A model generated the notes under the pieces. The model saw only the letters and a program-made list of their open reading frames with translations, did no database searches and had not been told where the DNA came from. DNA of 64,000 nt from an uncultured Lachnospiraceae bacterium (GTDB lineage Bacteria > Bacillota > Clostridia > Lachnospirales > Lachnospiraceae). Location of the stretch: the NCBI GenBank assembly GCA_910589075.1, contig CAJUSK010000005.1, positions 62,001-126,000 on the forward strand. The letters run 5' to 3'. The translations under genes were made by a program, and so were the position numbers. Shown piece after piece: positions 7,610 to 16,270 of this stretch (position 1 is its first letter; every line of letters begins with the position of its first letter).

Positions 7610-9870
7610 AGAAAGTTGAACTTTTAGCTCCCGCAGGCTGTTTTGAAAGTTTCAAAGGAGCCATTCACGCAGGAGCAGATGCCGTGTATATTGGTGGCAG
7701 AAAATATGGGGCCAGAGCATACGCTGATAATTTTACGGAAGAAGAGGTATGCCTGGCTATTCGTTATGCGCATTTGTTTGGGAGAAAACTGTATCTTACA
7801 GTGAATACGCTGGTGAAAGAGGATGAGCTGAAAGAACTGCCGGCGTATTTGCGTCCCTTTTATGAAGAAGGGCTGGATGGGGTTATTGTGCAGGATCTGG
7901 GAGTATTTTCCCTGTTGCGGGAATGCTTTCCCGGACTGCCTTTGCATGGCAGCACCCAGATGACAGTTACAGGTCCGGGCGGGGCGGCATTTTTACAGTC
8001 CCTGGGCGCATCCAGGGTGGTGCCGGCCAGAGAACTGTCACTGAAAGAACTTGAGGAAATCAGGGCAACGGGGATTGAGGTGGAGGCATTTGTCCATGGT
8101 TCCATGTGTTACTGTTATTCCGGGCAGTGTCTGTTTAGCAGTATGCTGGGCGGCCGGAGCGGGAACCGGGGGCGGTGCGCCCAGCCTTGCAGACTGCCTT
8201 ATGATATTGTGGGGCAGAAGGGGCGTGGGATACAATATCCTCTGAGCCTGAAAGATCTGTGTACATTGTCCTTTTTGCCGGAACTGATACAGGCAGGTAT
8301 TGATTCCTTTAAAATAGAAGGAAGAATGAAGAAACCGGAATATGCAGCCGGTGTAACTGCGCTGTACCGGAAATATATCGACCGGTATTTAGCAGAGCCA
8401 TCCGGGGTATACACCGTTTCGGATACAGATATGGAAAAGCTGCGCTGCCTGTATATTCGCAGTGAAATACAGGAAGGCTATTATAAAAGACATAATGGCA
8501 GAGAGATGATTACGCCTGACCGTCCGGGCTATCTGGGTACGGATGAGGCATATCTGAAACAGATCCGGCATACGTTTCTGGAGCAGGCCCCCAGGATTTC
8601 TGTCAGGGGAGAGGCGGTTCTGAAAAAGGGTATGCCGGTGGCTTTAAAACTTCTGACTACAGACAATCAGGGCGTGGATATCTGCATACAGGTCCTGGGA
8701 CAGATGCCGCAAGATGCCAGGAAACAGCCTCTGACCAAAGAGGACGTGAAGAAACAACTGTGTAAAACAGGAAATACCCCCTTTGCACTGGAACCTTTAG
8801 AGATAGATATGGATCCGGACTGTTTCCTGCCGGTGAAGGCCCTGAATGACCTGCGCAGACAGGGACTGGCGCAACTGGAAGAGGCCCTGCTGGCGCAGGC
8901 CCGGCGGGATCATTCTGTGAAACCACATGCGAAAGACAGCGGCAGTAAATTGGAGTGCCGGGAACAGGCCGGGGAACCCGCGTGTGGAACAGGACTGGAA
9001 AGGGTCAGGGGAAAGGAACCCTATATTTCAGTTCAGGTGGAAGATAGGAAGCAGCTTGACATTCTTTGGGACGTTTCTTTTATCGGGCGTCTTTACCTGA
9101 ACGGGGACATGCTGTTTCAGGAAGGCCGGGAAGAACTGCATCAGCGGTTGAAGGCATGGAAGGTGCAGGGACGGCAGCTGTTCCTGGTTATGCCACAGAT
9201 TGTCCGCCTGCGGGATGATGGGTTTTTGGATGGACTGAGGGCGGAACTGAAGGCGTACGATTCTCTGTGGGATGGCATTCTCATACGAAATCTGGAAAGC
9301 CTGCAGTTTCTGCGGACAGAAGGGTATGAAAAGGAAATCGTGGCGGATGCCAGCCTGTATGTGTGGAACAGCCGGGCCAGGGATTTCTGGAAGAGCCAGG
9401 GAATTGTGGCAACGGCTCCGCTGGAATGCAGTAAAGAAGAGCTGCACAGGCTGGGAATAGAAGGCATGGAAGTGATTGTATATGGACGGAGTCTGTTGAT
9501 GGTGACGGCAAATTGCCTGCGTAAAACTGCCATGACCTGTCCAAAGGAGTTGCAGGATAAAAAAACTAAGAAGTCACAGGAAGAAGGACTTTTGCTGCGG
9601 GACAGATACAGTACTGATTTCCCGGTGCGGACAGTATGCTTGCATTGTTATAATGAGTTGTATAACAGTGTTCCCCTGTCCCTGCATGCCTATGGGAATT
9701 CCATTATGGGGGAGTCCCCGGCAGGCGTGCGGATCTGCTTTACGGTGGAAACTGCCGGGGAGATGTGGCAGGTACTCAACTGCTACAGACAGTTTGTTAC
9801 AGAGCCGGGAGCGTTACGGCAGGTTGATTTTCCTTATACGAAAGGACATTATAAAAGAGGGGCGGAATAG
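7606..9870 (+). CDS. U32 family peptidase-like protein (TrhP/RlhA type)
   Basis: This 754-residue protein has an N-terminal U32 barrel (KKVELLAPAG; DAVYIGG). It carries the U32 signature EAFVHGSMCYCYSGQC followed by a cysteine-rich GNRGRCAQPCR segment, which in relatives holds an Fe-S cluster. A long C-terminal extension fits the DUF3656-type architecture. Although named peptidases, well-studied members (TrhP, RlhA) take part in prephenate-dependent hydroxylation of tRNA or 23S rRNA. An RNA-modification role is therefore more likely than proteolysis. It overlaps zapA by 4 nt and is followed at once by the SEDS gene. Confidence 0.9.
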   Translation: MKKVELLAPAGCFESFKGAIHAGADAVYIGGRKYGARAYADNFTEEEVCLAIRYAHLFGRKLYLTVNTLVKEDELKELPAYLRPFYEEGLDGVIVQDLGVFSLLRECFPGLPLHGSTQMTVTGPGGAAFLQSLGASRVVPARELSLKELEEIRATGIEVEAFVHGSMCYCYSGQCLFSSMLGGRSGNRGRCAQPCRLPYDIVGQKGRGIQYPLSLKDLCTLSFLPELIQAGIDSFKIEGRMKKPEYAAGVTALYRKYIDRYLAEPSGVYTVSDTDMEKLRCLYIRSEIQEGYYKRHNGREMITPDRPGYLGTDEAYLKQIRHTFLEQAPRISVRGEAVLKKGMPVALKLLTTDNQGVDICIQVLGQMPQDARKQPLTKEDVKKQLCKTGNTPFALEPLEIDMDPDCFLPVKALNDLRRQGLAQLEEALLAQARRDHSVKPHAKDSGSKLECREQAGEPACGTGLERVRGKEPYISVQVEDRKQLDILWDVSFIGRLYLNGDMLFQEGREELHQRLKAWKVQGRQLFLVMPQIVRLRDDGFLDGLRAELKAYDSLWDGILIRNLESLQFLRTEGYEKEIVADASLYVWNSRARDFWKSQGIVATAPLECSKEELHRLGIEGMEVIVYGRSLLMVTANCLRKTAMTCPKELQDKKTKKSQEEGLLLRDRYSTDFPVRTVCLHCYNELYNSVPLSLHAYGNSIMGESPAGVRICFTVETAGEMWQVLNCYRQFVTEPGALRQVDFPYTKGHYKRGAE

Positions 9871-9874
9871 TTTG

Positions 9875-11260
9875 GTGAGCCAGTATATAACAGAATTTTC
9901 CAAATATTTTATTGCGCTGTTTGCTTCTTTTTACACGTATGAATGTTTTTCCGTATTCCGGTTTCAAACAGAAGGGGAAAGAAGCGGCATCTATATAAGA
10001 CAATATATTTTCATGTTCCTTGTACATGTGTCCTGCTTTCTGCCCATCTATGTAAAAACAGGTAAAATCGAATACATTTTCTTTTTCCTGTTTCAGCAGA
10101 TAGCTATGTATGCCACCATTGTGCTATACCATCTGATTTATCCGCAGGCCAACCGTCTGGTCATTAATAACATGTGTTTTTTGACGGCGGTGGGATTTAC
10201 CATACTGACAAGACTGTCTTATAACAGGGCAGTGCGTCAGTTTGTAATCGCAGTATTCTCCTCGGTGGTTGCAATGGTTGTTCCGGAGGTGATTATGCGT
10301 GTCAAAAACTGGCGGGCGTACACCTGGGTATATGGCGGCGTTGGTATTGTTGCACTGGGGGCTGTGCTGGTTCTGGGGGCTGTGACCCATGGCGCAAAAC
10401 TTTCTTTTTCCATCCTGGGCGTATCCTTTCAGCCTTCCGAATTTATTAAAATTGTATTTGCCTTTTTCATTGCTTCCCTCTTGTGCCGTTCCCGCTCGTT
10501 CTGGAATGTGGCGCTGTCCGCCGTGTTGGCAGGGGCGCATGTGATAATATTGGTACTTTCCAAGGATCTGGGCAGCGCGCTCATTTATTTTGTGGCTTAT
10601 GTGGTGATGGTCTATATTGCAACAGGACAGAAATGGTATCTTCTGGCGGGATTGTCCGGCGGCAGTGGGGCGGCGTATTTGTCTTTTCGGATTTTTAGCC
10701 ATGTGCAGGTGCGTGTACAGGCATGGCGTGATCCGTGGAGTGTGATTGACAGAGAGGGGTATCAGATTACCCAGTCGCTGTTTGCCATTGGCTGTGGCGG
10801 TCTGTTTGGATTGGGGCTTTGCCAGGGAAGCCCGTCTTCCATTCCCTTTGTGACGACAGATTTTATTTTCTCGGCCATTGCGGAGGAGATGGGGATTTTA
10901 TTTTCACTTTGCCTGATTCTTGTGTACATCAGTTGTTTTGTTATGTTTATGCAGATTGCCATTTCCATAAAAGATGATTTTTACCGTCTGACTGTGGCCG
11001 GGCTGGGAGTCACATATCTGTTTCAGATATTTTTAACAATTGGCGGTGGGATTAAGTTTATCCCCCTTACCGGTGTGACACTGCCCCTGATCAGTTATGG
11101 CGGGAGCAGCGTACTCAGTACGATTATGATGTTTTCCGTTATTCAGGGTCTGTATCTGGCAGGAGGAAAAAAGAATGCCACAGGCAAAGCAACACAGAAA
11201 ACCGAACGAACAAAAAAAGAGAAAACAAAAAAGCTGGATCGGCAGGAACACAGGCGCTGA
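9875..11260 (+). CDS. FtsW/RodA/SpoVE-family (SEDS) peptidoglycan polymerase
   Basis: This is a polytopic membrane glycosyltransferase that polymerises lipid II. About ten membrane helices are visible. Conserved SEDS segments include QPSEFIKI, the LSKDLGSALI loop with the essential Asp, DFIFSAIAEEMG and PLTGVTLPLISYGGSS. The start is the GTG at 9875 or the TTG at 9872, both after a GAGGGG site; the longer open frame into the U32 gene is spurious. The gene overlaps the next class B PBP gene by 86 bases, a SEDS-bPBP pairing. FtsW versus RodA cannot be settled from sequence alone. Confidence 0.93.
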   Translation: MSQYITEFSKYFIALFASFYTYECFSVFRFQTEGERSGIYIRQYIFMFLVHVSCFLPIYVKTGKIEYIFFFLFQQIAMYATIVLYHLIYPQANRLVINNMCFLTAVGFTILTRLSYNRAVRQFVIAVFSSVVAMVVPEVIMRVKNWRAYTWVYGGVGIVALGAVLVLGAVTHGAKLSFSILGVSFQPSEFIKIVFAFFIASLLCRSRSFWNVALSAVLAGAHVIILVLSKDLGSALIYFVAYVVMVYIATGQKWYLLAGLSGGSGAAYLSFRIFSHVQVRVQAWRDPWSVIDREGYQITQSLFAIGCGGLFGLGLCQGSPSSIPFVTTDFIFSAIAEEMGILFSLCLILVYISCFVMFMQIAISIKDDFYRLTVAGLGVTYLFQIFLTIGGGIKFIPLTGVTLPLISYGGSSVLSTIMMFSVIQGLYLAGGKKNATGKATQKTERTKKEKTKKLDRQEHRR

Positions 11261-12671
11261 TTATGTGCGCAGCAAAGAAATCATGCATGTGACGGTTTTC
11301 TTTGTGGCGCTGTTTCTGTGTATGATGGGGTATTTTACCGTCTATTCCCTCACCCATGAAGAAGAGCTGATGAATAACAGCTACAATAACCGACAGCAGA
11401 TTCTGAGCGAACAGAATCAGCGGGGGAGTATTCTGGCAAGAGACGGGGAAGTGCTGGCGGAAACGGTGGTGGACGATTCCGGCAATGAGAAACGGGTGTA
11501 TCCCTATGAAAATCTGTTTGCCCATGTGGTAGGGTATGTGGATAAAGGAAGGGCCGGACTGGAGGCCCAGGCGAATTATTATCTGATTCAGTCCAGTATA
11601 CCGACAGTGTCTAAATTAAAGCGCGGAGGCAGCGGAGAAAAAAATCCCGGCGATTGTGTCTATACCACACTGGACGTGGAATTACAGGAAGCGGCAGGCA
11701 AGGCACTGGGCGTATACCGGGGCACCATTATTGCCTTAGATCCGAAAACCGGTGAGATTCTTGCCATGGTATCCCGGCCGGATTTCGATCCAAACCGGAT
11801 TTCCCAGGACTGGGAGGCAATACTGGAAGACGAGGAAAGCGGTACGCTGTTAAACAGGGCGACACAGGGATTGTATCCGCCCGGATCTACCTTTAAGATT
11901 ATAACTGCCCTGGAGTACATCCGGGAACATCCGGATTCCTGGCAGAAGTATCGTTATACATGCAGCGGCAGCCTGCGGGAAGGCGAGGATGCCATCAACT
12001 GCTACCACGGCACCAGGCATGGGGCGGTGGATCTGAAAAAGTCCTTTGCCAAGTCCTGTAATACTTCCTTTGCCAGCATGGGGATGGAATTTGATAAGGT
12101 AATGTTTTCCGATACGCTGCATTCCCTGCTGTTTAATCAGGAACTGCCTCTGGAGGGTGTTTATAACCAGAGCCGCCTGGAAATACTGGAAGACGACAGC
12201 CGGGGTGAGATGATGCAGAATGCCATCGGTCAGGGCCGGACACAGATTACACCCATACATCTGGCCATGATTACTTCGTCCGTCGCCAACGGCGGCATAT
12301 TGATGAAGCCTTATATGGTCCGACGGGTGGAGAGTGCCGACGGGGTGGTGGTGAAGACTTTTTCTTCCGAAGAATACGGCGAACTGATGAGCAGCGAAGA
12401 GGCGGCTATTCTGGCAGACTATATGAAAGAAGTGGTGGAAAACGGCACGGGAACGAAGCTGTCCGGTCTGTCTTATACGGCGGCAGGAAAAACCGGTTCA
12501 GCGGAATTCGGAACGCTGAAAGGGGAAAGTCATGCATGGTTTACCGGATTTGCCCCGGCGGAAGATCCCGGGCTGGTTGTAACTGTGATTATAGAGGGAG
12601 CCGGATCCGGCGGGGATTATGCCGTGCCGGTGGCTAGGCGCGTGTTTGACGCATATTTCAACGAAGATTAG
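11175..12671 (+). CDS. Class B penicillin-binding protein (transpeptidase)
   Basis: A 498-residue membrane-anchored transpeptidase that cross-links peptidoglycan. After a basic N-terminal tail comes one membrane helix (about 37-58). A short pedestal follows. The transpeptidase domain carries all three active-site motifs: STFK (PGSTFKI), SCN (KSCNTSF) and KTG (AAGKTGSAEFG). The start at 11175 has a perfect AGGAGG and lies inside the end of the SEDS gene. It is shorter than typical PBP2/FtsI. The context suggests it works with the upstream polymerase in division or elongation. Confidence 0.94.
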   Translation: MPQAKQHRKPNEQKKRKQKSWIGRNTGADYVRSKEIMHVTVFFVALFLCMMGYFTVYSLTHEEELMNNSYNNRQQILSEQNQRGSILARDGEVLAETVVDDSGNEKRVYPYENLFAHVVGYVDKGRAGLEAQANYYLIQSSIPTVSKLKRGGSGEKNPGDCVYTTLDVELQEAAGKALGVYRGTIIALDPKTGEILAMVSRPDFDPNRISQDWEAILEDEESGTLLNRATQGLYPPGSTFKIITALEYIREHPDSWQKYRYTCSGSLREGEDAINCYHGTRHGAVDLKKSFAKSCNTSFASMGMEFDKVMFSDTLHSLLFNQELPLEGVYNQSRLEILEDDSRGEMMQNAIGQGRTQITPIHLAMITSSVANGGILMKPYMVRRVESADGVVVKTFSSEEYGELMSSEEAAILADYMKEVVENGTGTKLSGLSYTAAGKTGSAEFGTLKGESHAWFTGFAPAEDPGLVVTVIIEGAGSGGDYAVPVARRVFDAYFNED

Positions 12672-12689
12672 GGGAAGAGGCGAAAAGGT

Positions 12690-12718
12690 TTGCTTAATGG
12701 GACAAGATAGGATATACT
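12690..12718 (+). promoter_or_regulatory. Sigma-A promoter for the NUDIX operon
   Basis: TTGCTT (12690-12695) and TATACT (12713-12718) are 17 bases apart, in the 92-base gap after the PBP gene. The leader to the start codon at 12764 would be about 40 bases. Confidence 0.65.
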
Positions 12719-12763
12719 GTTATAGATAGTCAGGCTGGCACACCAGAGGCAGGAGGAATTGCA

Positions 12764-13216
12764 ATGATTGAGGCAACGAGCTGTGGCGGTGTGGTTGTTT
12801 TTCGTGGTAAGATACTGCTTTTGTACAAGAATTATAAAAACAAATACGAAGGCTGGGTCTTACCCAAGGGAACTGTAGAACCAGGGGAAGAATTTAAGGA
12901 TACCGCTCTCAGGGAAGTGCGGGAAGAATCCGGAGCCAGAGCATCCGTCATTAAATATGTGGGCAAAAGCGATTACACCTTCAATGTGCCGGATGATACG
13001 GTGGAAAAAGAAGTGCACTGGTATCTGATGATGGCAGACAGCTATTACAGTAAACCACAACGCGAAGAATATTTTGAAGATTCAGGATATTATAAGTTTC
13101 ATGAGGCATATCATCTTTTAAAATTTGCAAATGAAAAGCAGATATTGGAAAAGGCTTACAACGAATATCTGGAGCTGAAAAAAAACAATCTATGGGGAAA
13201 CCGGAAATATTATTAA
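12764..13216 (+). CDS. NUDIX hydrolase
   Basis: A 150-residue NUDIX phosphohydrolase that cleaves a nucleoside diphosphate linked to another moiety. The NUDIX box is complete (G-x5-E-x7-REVREESG, residues about 36-58, KGTVEPGEE ... REVREESGA), with the metal-binding glutamates. It begins in the diadenosine-polyphosphate or MutT-like manner (CGGVVVF). AGGAGG precedes the ATG. The substrate cannot be told from sequence. The next gene follows closely. Confidence 0.92.
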   Translation: MIEATSCGGVVVFRGKILLLYKNYKNKYEGWVLPKGTVEPGEEFKDTALREVREESGARASVIKYVGKSDYTFNVPDDTVEKEVHWYLMMADSYYSKPQREEYFEDSGYYKFHEAYHLLKFANEKQILEKAYNEYLELKKNNLWGNRKYY

Positions 13217-13230
13217 AGAGTGCATACGGG

Positions 13231-13542
13231 ATGAAATTTCACAGAGAGTTATATGTTGGCAATTCGGTTCATCATATCAGACGGGTAAAGTGGAAATTGA
13301 AACATGGCGCCGGACAGATGCGGATTTTTGTGATTATGCTGGCAGGGGGCAGCGACCAGCTTGCCATCATGCACTGTGCGTTTTTGCAACAGCGGTATTA
13401 TAAAAAGTATCCGCCGTATATTGTGGGAATTGCAGGCGGATATGAGGAAGCGCTGGAGCTGGTTCAGAAGATGGTTGCGGATATATATCAGAAAACAGGC
13501 GGTTATCAGTTAAAAGAATACTTTTTAAAAGACCATAGGTAG
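13231..13542 (+). CDS. Conserved hypothetical protein of Clostridia
   Basis: This 103-residue soluble protein of unknown function belongs to a family I recall from Lachnospiraceae genomes. Its pattern is LYVG, then a basic segment, then GAGQ..IFVI.LA and VGIAGGYEEALELV. I place the start at 13231 (MKFHRELYVG); the ATG at 13192 lies within the NUDIX gene and has no ribosome site in range. Neither start has a strong site, so translation may be coupled to the upstream gene. No catalytic motif is visible. Confidence 0.75.
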   Translation: MKFHRELYVGNSVHHIRRVKWKLKHGAGQMRIFVIMLAGGSDQLAIMHCAFLQQRYYKKYPPYIVGIAGGYEEALELVQKMVADIYQKTGGYQLKEYFLKDHR

Positions 13543-13554
13543 CAAAGGGGCTTT

Positions 13555-14622
13555 ATGCTGTATATATTGGGAATGATTGGAAAAGGATTGGGAATTGCAC
13601 TGCTATGTATCCTGATACTGGTGGTAGCCATGCTGCTGGCGGTACTGTTTGTCCCAATCCGGTACAGCCTGCGGGGCAAACGGGAGGAAGCAGGTGCGCC
13701 GGAGGGAAAGATCAGGGTATGCTGGCTTTTTTCCATAGTATCCTGTTTTGCCACCTGGAAGGGTGGAATACATTTTGGACTGAAACTGTGCGGCATTCCT
13801 GTGTATGATAATCTCAAGCAGGAGCAGAAAAAAAAGAACCGGGAACAGAAGAAGGACAGGAAACAGAAAAAAGAGAGGAAACAGAGCAGGGAAAAAACAG
13901 AGGAAGTGTGGGCCGGTAATGATACAGAGCCCGTTGAAGCCAAAAAGCAAGAACCTCAGTCCCCTGCCATGCAGTCAGCGAAGGAAAGCCGGGGGCCCGG
14001 TGCAGACGGAGCAGGGCAGAAAATAACGCCCTGTGAGGAAACATCGGACGGTGGAACGGAGCGGATTCAGGATCCGCCGGAAGAAAAAGCGAAAATACAG
14101 AAAAAGAAAAAGCTCAGTATAAGCCAGAAAGCCAGGGCTGTCTGGCAGAAGATCTGTTCGTTTTTCCGCAGTCTGGAACGGTTTTTGCAAAAGCTGGCGG
14201 ATTTGCCAAAAAACATATCTGAAAAAGTTAACGCTTTGAAAGAAAAAGCAGAAGGATATATTGCATTTTTGCAACGGGATGATTTTCAGCGGGCGCTCTC
14301 TCTCTGTAAAAAGCAGCTTTTCTCTCTCTGGAAGAGCGTCCGGCCAAAGAAAATCCGGGCAGATATTCATTTTGGGTTTGCAGATCCATCTGTCACAGGT
14401 CAGGTTTTGGCTTTTGTGGGAATGATATATCCCCTGTTGGGGAAACATGTACTGATAAGACCAGATTTTGAGCAGGTGGTATGCAGTGGCACTATTGTAA
14501 TCAAAGGCAGAATCATTCTGTTTTCTTTATTAAGAGTCATTTGTATTCTGTATTTTAATAAAGATATAAAAAGATTGATCCGTGTATGGAAGAAGGAGGA
14601 AGCATTACATGGCAGACAATAA
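13555..14622 (+). CDS. DUF2953 domain protein (YtfI-like)
   Basis: The protein has an N-terminal membrane helix (about 8-33). A long, highly charged Lys/Glu/Gln-rich linker covers about residues 85-185. A C-terminal DUF2953 domain follows with the family end pattern HFGFADPSVTGQVLA. In Bacillus, ytfI (DUF2953) sits directly upstream of ytfJ/gerW, the same order as here, so a spore-envelope association is likely though not proven. The stop overlaps the gerW start region by 14 bases. The ribosome site is AAAGGGG. Confidence 0.85.
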   Translation: MLYILGMIGKGLGIALLCILILVVAMLLAVLFVPIRYSLRGKREEAGAPEGKIRVCWLFSIVSCFATWKGGIHFGLKLCGIPVYDNLKQEQKKKNREQKKDRKQKKERKQSREKTEEVWAGNDTEPVEAKKQEPQSPAMQSAKESRGPGADGAGQKITPCEETSDGGTERIQDPPEEKAKIQKKKKLSISQKARAVWQKICSFFRSLERFLQKLADLPKNISEKVNALKEKAEGYIAFLQRDDFQRALSLCKKQLFSLWKSVRPKKIRADIHFGFADPSVTGQVLAFVGMIYPLLGKHVLIRPDFEQVVCSGTIVIKGRIILFSLLRVICILYFNKDIKRLIRVWKKEEALHGRQ

Positions 14623-15001
14623 TTTTTCGGGTGTGGTTGAATCTCTGTTGAAAGGTATGGATACTGTGCTGTCCACCAAAACAGTGGTGGGGGAAGCGAC
14701 TAAAATCGGGGATACCATTATCCTGCCGCTGGTGGATGTGACGTTTGGAGTCGGTGCAGGCGCTTCCAAAGGGGATAAGAAAGACAGCGGTATGGGCGGT
14801 ATGTCCGGGAAAATGACACCTTCGGCGGTTCTGGTCATTAAAAATGGTCAGACGAAACTGGTAAATGTAAAGAATCAGGATATGGTTACGAAGGTGTTGG
14901 ATATGATTCCGGATCTGGTAGATCGTTTTACTTCCCCGAAAGAGGATATGCCAAAGGATACGGAAGCGGTGGACATCGCTTTCCCGGAGGAGAAGAAGTA
15001 A
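14609..15001 (+). CDS. gerW: GerW family sporulation protein (YtfJ)
   Basis: GerW (YtfJ) is a small spore protein required for normal germination in Bacillus. The 130 residues show the family pattern NNFSGVVESLLKGMDTVLS, then VVGEATKIGDTIILPLVDVTFGVGAG, a Gly/Lys linker, and PSAVLVIKNG. The ATG at 14609 has AAGGAGGA at ideal spacing; the frame start at 14582 lies inside the DUF2953 gene. It forms an operon with that gene. It would be expected to be made in sporulating cells, although no sporulation promoter was recognised here. Confidence 0.93.
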   Translation: MADNNFSGVVESLLKGMDTVLSTKTVVGEATKIGDTIILPLVDVTFGVGAGASKGDKKDSGMGGMSGKMTPSAVLVIKNGQTKLVNVKNQDMVTKVLDMIPDLVDRFTSPKEDMPKDTEAVDIAFPEEKK

Positions 15002-15051
15002 CCCTGGAGCAGGGCATTGCATATCATAACTGGTAAGAACCATTGAAATGA

Positions 15052-15201
15052 ATGTCTGTTATGAAAAAGCTGGTTGGGTTTGCATCTATCTGTATTGCCG
15101 TCGGTATGCTGCTGATGCTGTTGCTCGGCAGCCGTTTTACCGGGCTTGTGCTGATGGGTGTATTTGCGCTACTCGGTTATGTTGCCGTATTCTGCGAATA
15201 A
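15052..15201 (+). CDS. Small single- or double-pass membrane protein
   Basis: A 49-residue open frame (MSVMKKLVGFASICIAVG...) is followed by two hydrophobic stretches and ends ...YVAVFCE. It lies in the spacer between gerW and the J-domain-like gene. Translation could start at 15052 or at the ATG at 15061; no strong ribosome site is present. The basic start followed by two helices is typical of small Clostridial membrane proteins. Its placement behind gerW suggests cotranscription. Function is unknown. Confidence 0.6.
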   Translation: MSVMKKLVGFASICIAVGMLLMLLLGSRFTGLVLMGVFALLGYVAVFCE

Positions 15202-15246
15202 CCGGGTTGGTGTTTATAATACAGGAATGATTGGATACAGGTATAT

Positions 15247-15921
15247 ATGAAGGTTGTCGGGAGTAGGAAAGAAGTGATGAAAGAATTGATGGAGAGCGAA
15301 GAGTCGGAAATGGAAACAGCATCCGGTCAGCGTGTCCGGATGGAGGAACAGTCTGCGGATGTATGGCTCCTGGAGGATGAAGACCAGATTCAGCTGGCGA
15401 GGAAGATGCTCTGGGCGGAAAAGGTACGCCTGCAGGAAGAAAATGCACAACTGCTAAAAGAACGGGAACAGCTTTCCGGAGAGCAGGAAATGCTGCGACT
15501 GGAAAAAGAACGGTTCCAGGAAGAAGTACAAGAGATGCAGAAGGAAATGGCACGTCAGAATCAGAGTCTGCTGGATATGCAGAAAAAACTCAAGAAGGAC
15601 GAGCTTTTCTTTCAACAGAAAATGGAAATATTGAAAGGTGGTTTTGCGCAGCTCGCGGCAGACAGGAAAGAAGTGGAGCGGGAACGCATTTTGCTGGATG
15701 GAAAGCGGGACGAGCTGCAGCGTCAGGGGAATGTGAGCAGCGAATCTATCCGGCTGTTTTTCAGTGGTGTCAGAAATCCGCTGACTCTCAAGAAGCGGTA
15801 CCGGGATCTGATTAAGATATTCCATCCGGACAACCTGTGCGGGGATACGAAGCTGTTGCAGCAGATTAACCGGACTTATGAGACGTTGTTGGAAGAGACC
15901 GGATGGCAAAAAAAAGCATAA
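15247..15921 (+). CDS. Coiled-coil protein with C-terminal J-domain-like segment
   Basis: The 224-residue protein is acidic at the N-terminus, then a long coiled coil (about 50-160). It ends in a J-domain-like module (about 175-215, LKKRYRDLIKIFHPDNLCGD) that keeps the HPD tripeptide needed to stimulate Hsp70. C-terminal J-like modules behind a coiled coil are seen in other Clostridia. The partner Hsp70 is not given by context, although an HscC-like Hsp70 lies 7.5 kb downstream. Its stop codon lies inside a palindromic terminator shared with the convergent rpmB. Confidence 0.8.
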   Translation: MKVVGSRKEVMKELMESEESEMETASGQRVRMEEQSADVWLLEDEDQIQLARKMLWAEKVRLQEENAQLLKEREQLSGEQEMLRLEKERFQEEVQEMQKEMARQNQSLLDMQKKLKKDELFFQQKMEILKGGFAQLAADRKEVERERILLDGKRDELQRQGNVSSESIRLFFSGVRNPLTLKKRYRDLIKIFHPDNLCGDTKLLQQINRTYETLLEETGWQKKA

Positions 15922-15937
15922 GGAAAATCCTTATGCT
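15915..15937. terminator. Bidirectional terminator containing both stop codons
   Basis: AGCATAAGGA (15915-15924) pairs perfectly with TCCTTATGCT (15928-15937) around AAA. On the minus strand the stem is followed by TTTTTTTT, a strong terminator for rpmB. On the plus strand it is followed by the weaker CTTTCT. Both convergent genes end in GCA-TAA within the stem. Confidence 0.8.
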
Positions 15938-16116
15938 CTTTCTACTTTGTTGGACTTTAAACATCCGGTACAAATGTGCATTCTCTTTACTGTGCCGTTT
16001 ATGTTGCATTTTACTCTCTTGATGTTGGACTTCCAAATATGATTGGACCTTCTATGAGAATGGCTTACATTATTTCCAAAATGAACGCCTTTGCCACAAA
16101 TTTCACATTTAGCCAT
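15931..16116 (-). CDS. rpmB: 50S ribosomal protein L28
   Basis: bL28 of the large ribosomal subunit. The 61 residues are normal length, with the family start MAKCEICGKGVHFGNNVSHSHRRS. Two CxxC-type pairs (CEIC and CTGC) suggest a zinc-binding version. AGGAGG precedes the ATG (forward positions 16127-16132). It is divergent from asp23-fakA, the same arrangement as rpmB and yloUV in Bacillus. Confidence 0.97.
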   Translation of the reverse strand: MAKCEICGKGVHFGNNVSHSHRRSNHIWKSNIKRVKCNINGTVKRMHICTGCLKSNKVERA

Positions 16117-16189
16117 CTTTGCACCTCCTAGCGATATAGTCTATTGTATCAGGTGTGAACTGTAATGAACTCACGCTCACAACATTGAA

Positions 16190-16218
16190 ATTTTAGCATA
16201 TTTGGTATTGAAATGCAA
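16190..16218 (-). promoter_or_regulatory. Sigma-A promoter for rpmB
   Basis: On the minus strand, TTGCAT (16218-16213) and TAAAAT (16195-16190) are 17 bases apart, with an extended -10 TGC. The leader is about 65 bases. Confidence 0.7.
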
Positions 16219-16236
16219 GTATAAATATCTTAAAAT
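16208..16236 (+). promoter_or_regulatory. Sigma-A promoter for asp23-fakA
   Basis: TTGAAA (16208-16213) and TAAAAT (16231-16236) are 17 bases apart. Its -35 box overlaps the -35 region of the divergent rpmB promoter, so the two may compete. Confidence 0.65.
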
Positions 16237-16270
16237 TATGGAAAGAATGAATTGAGGAGGTTATTGCCCC

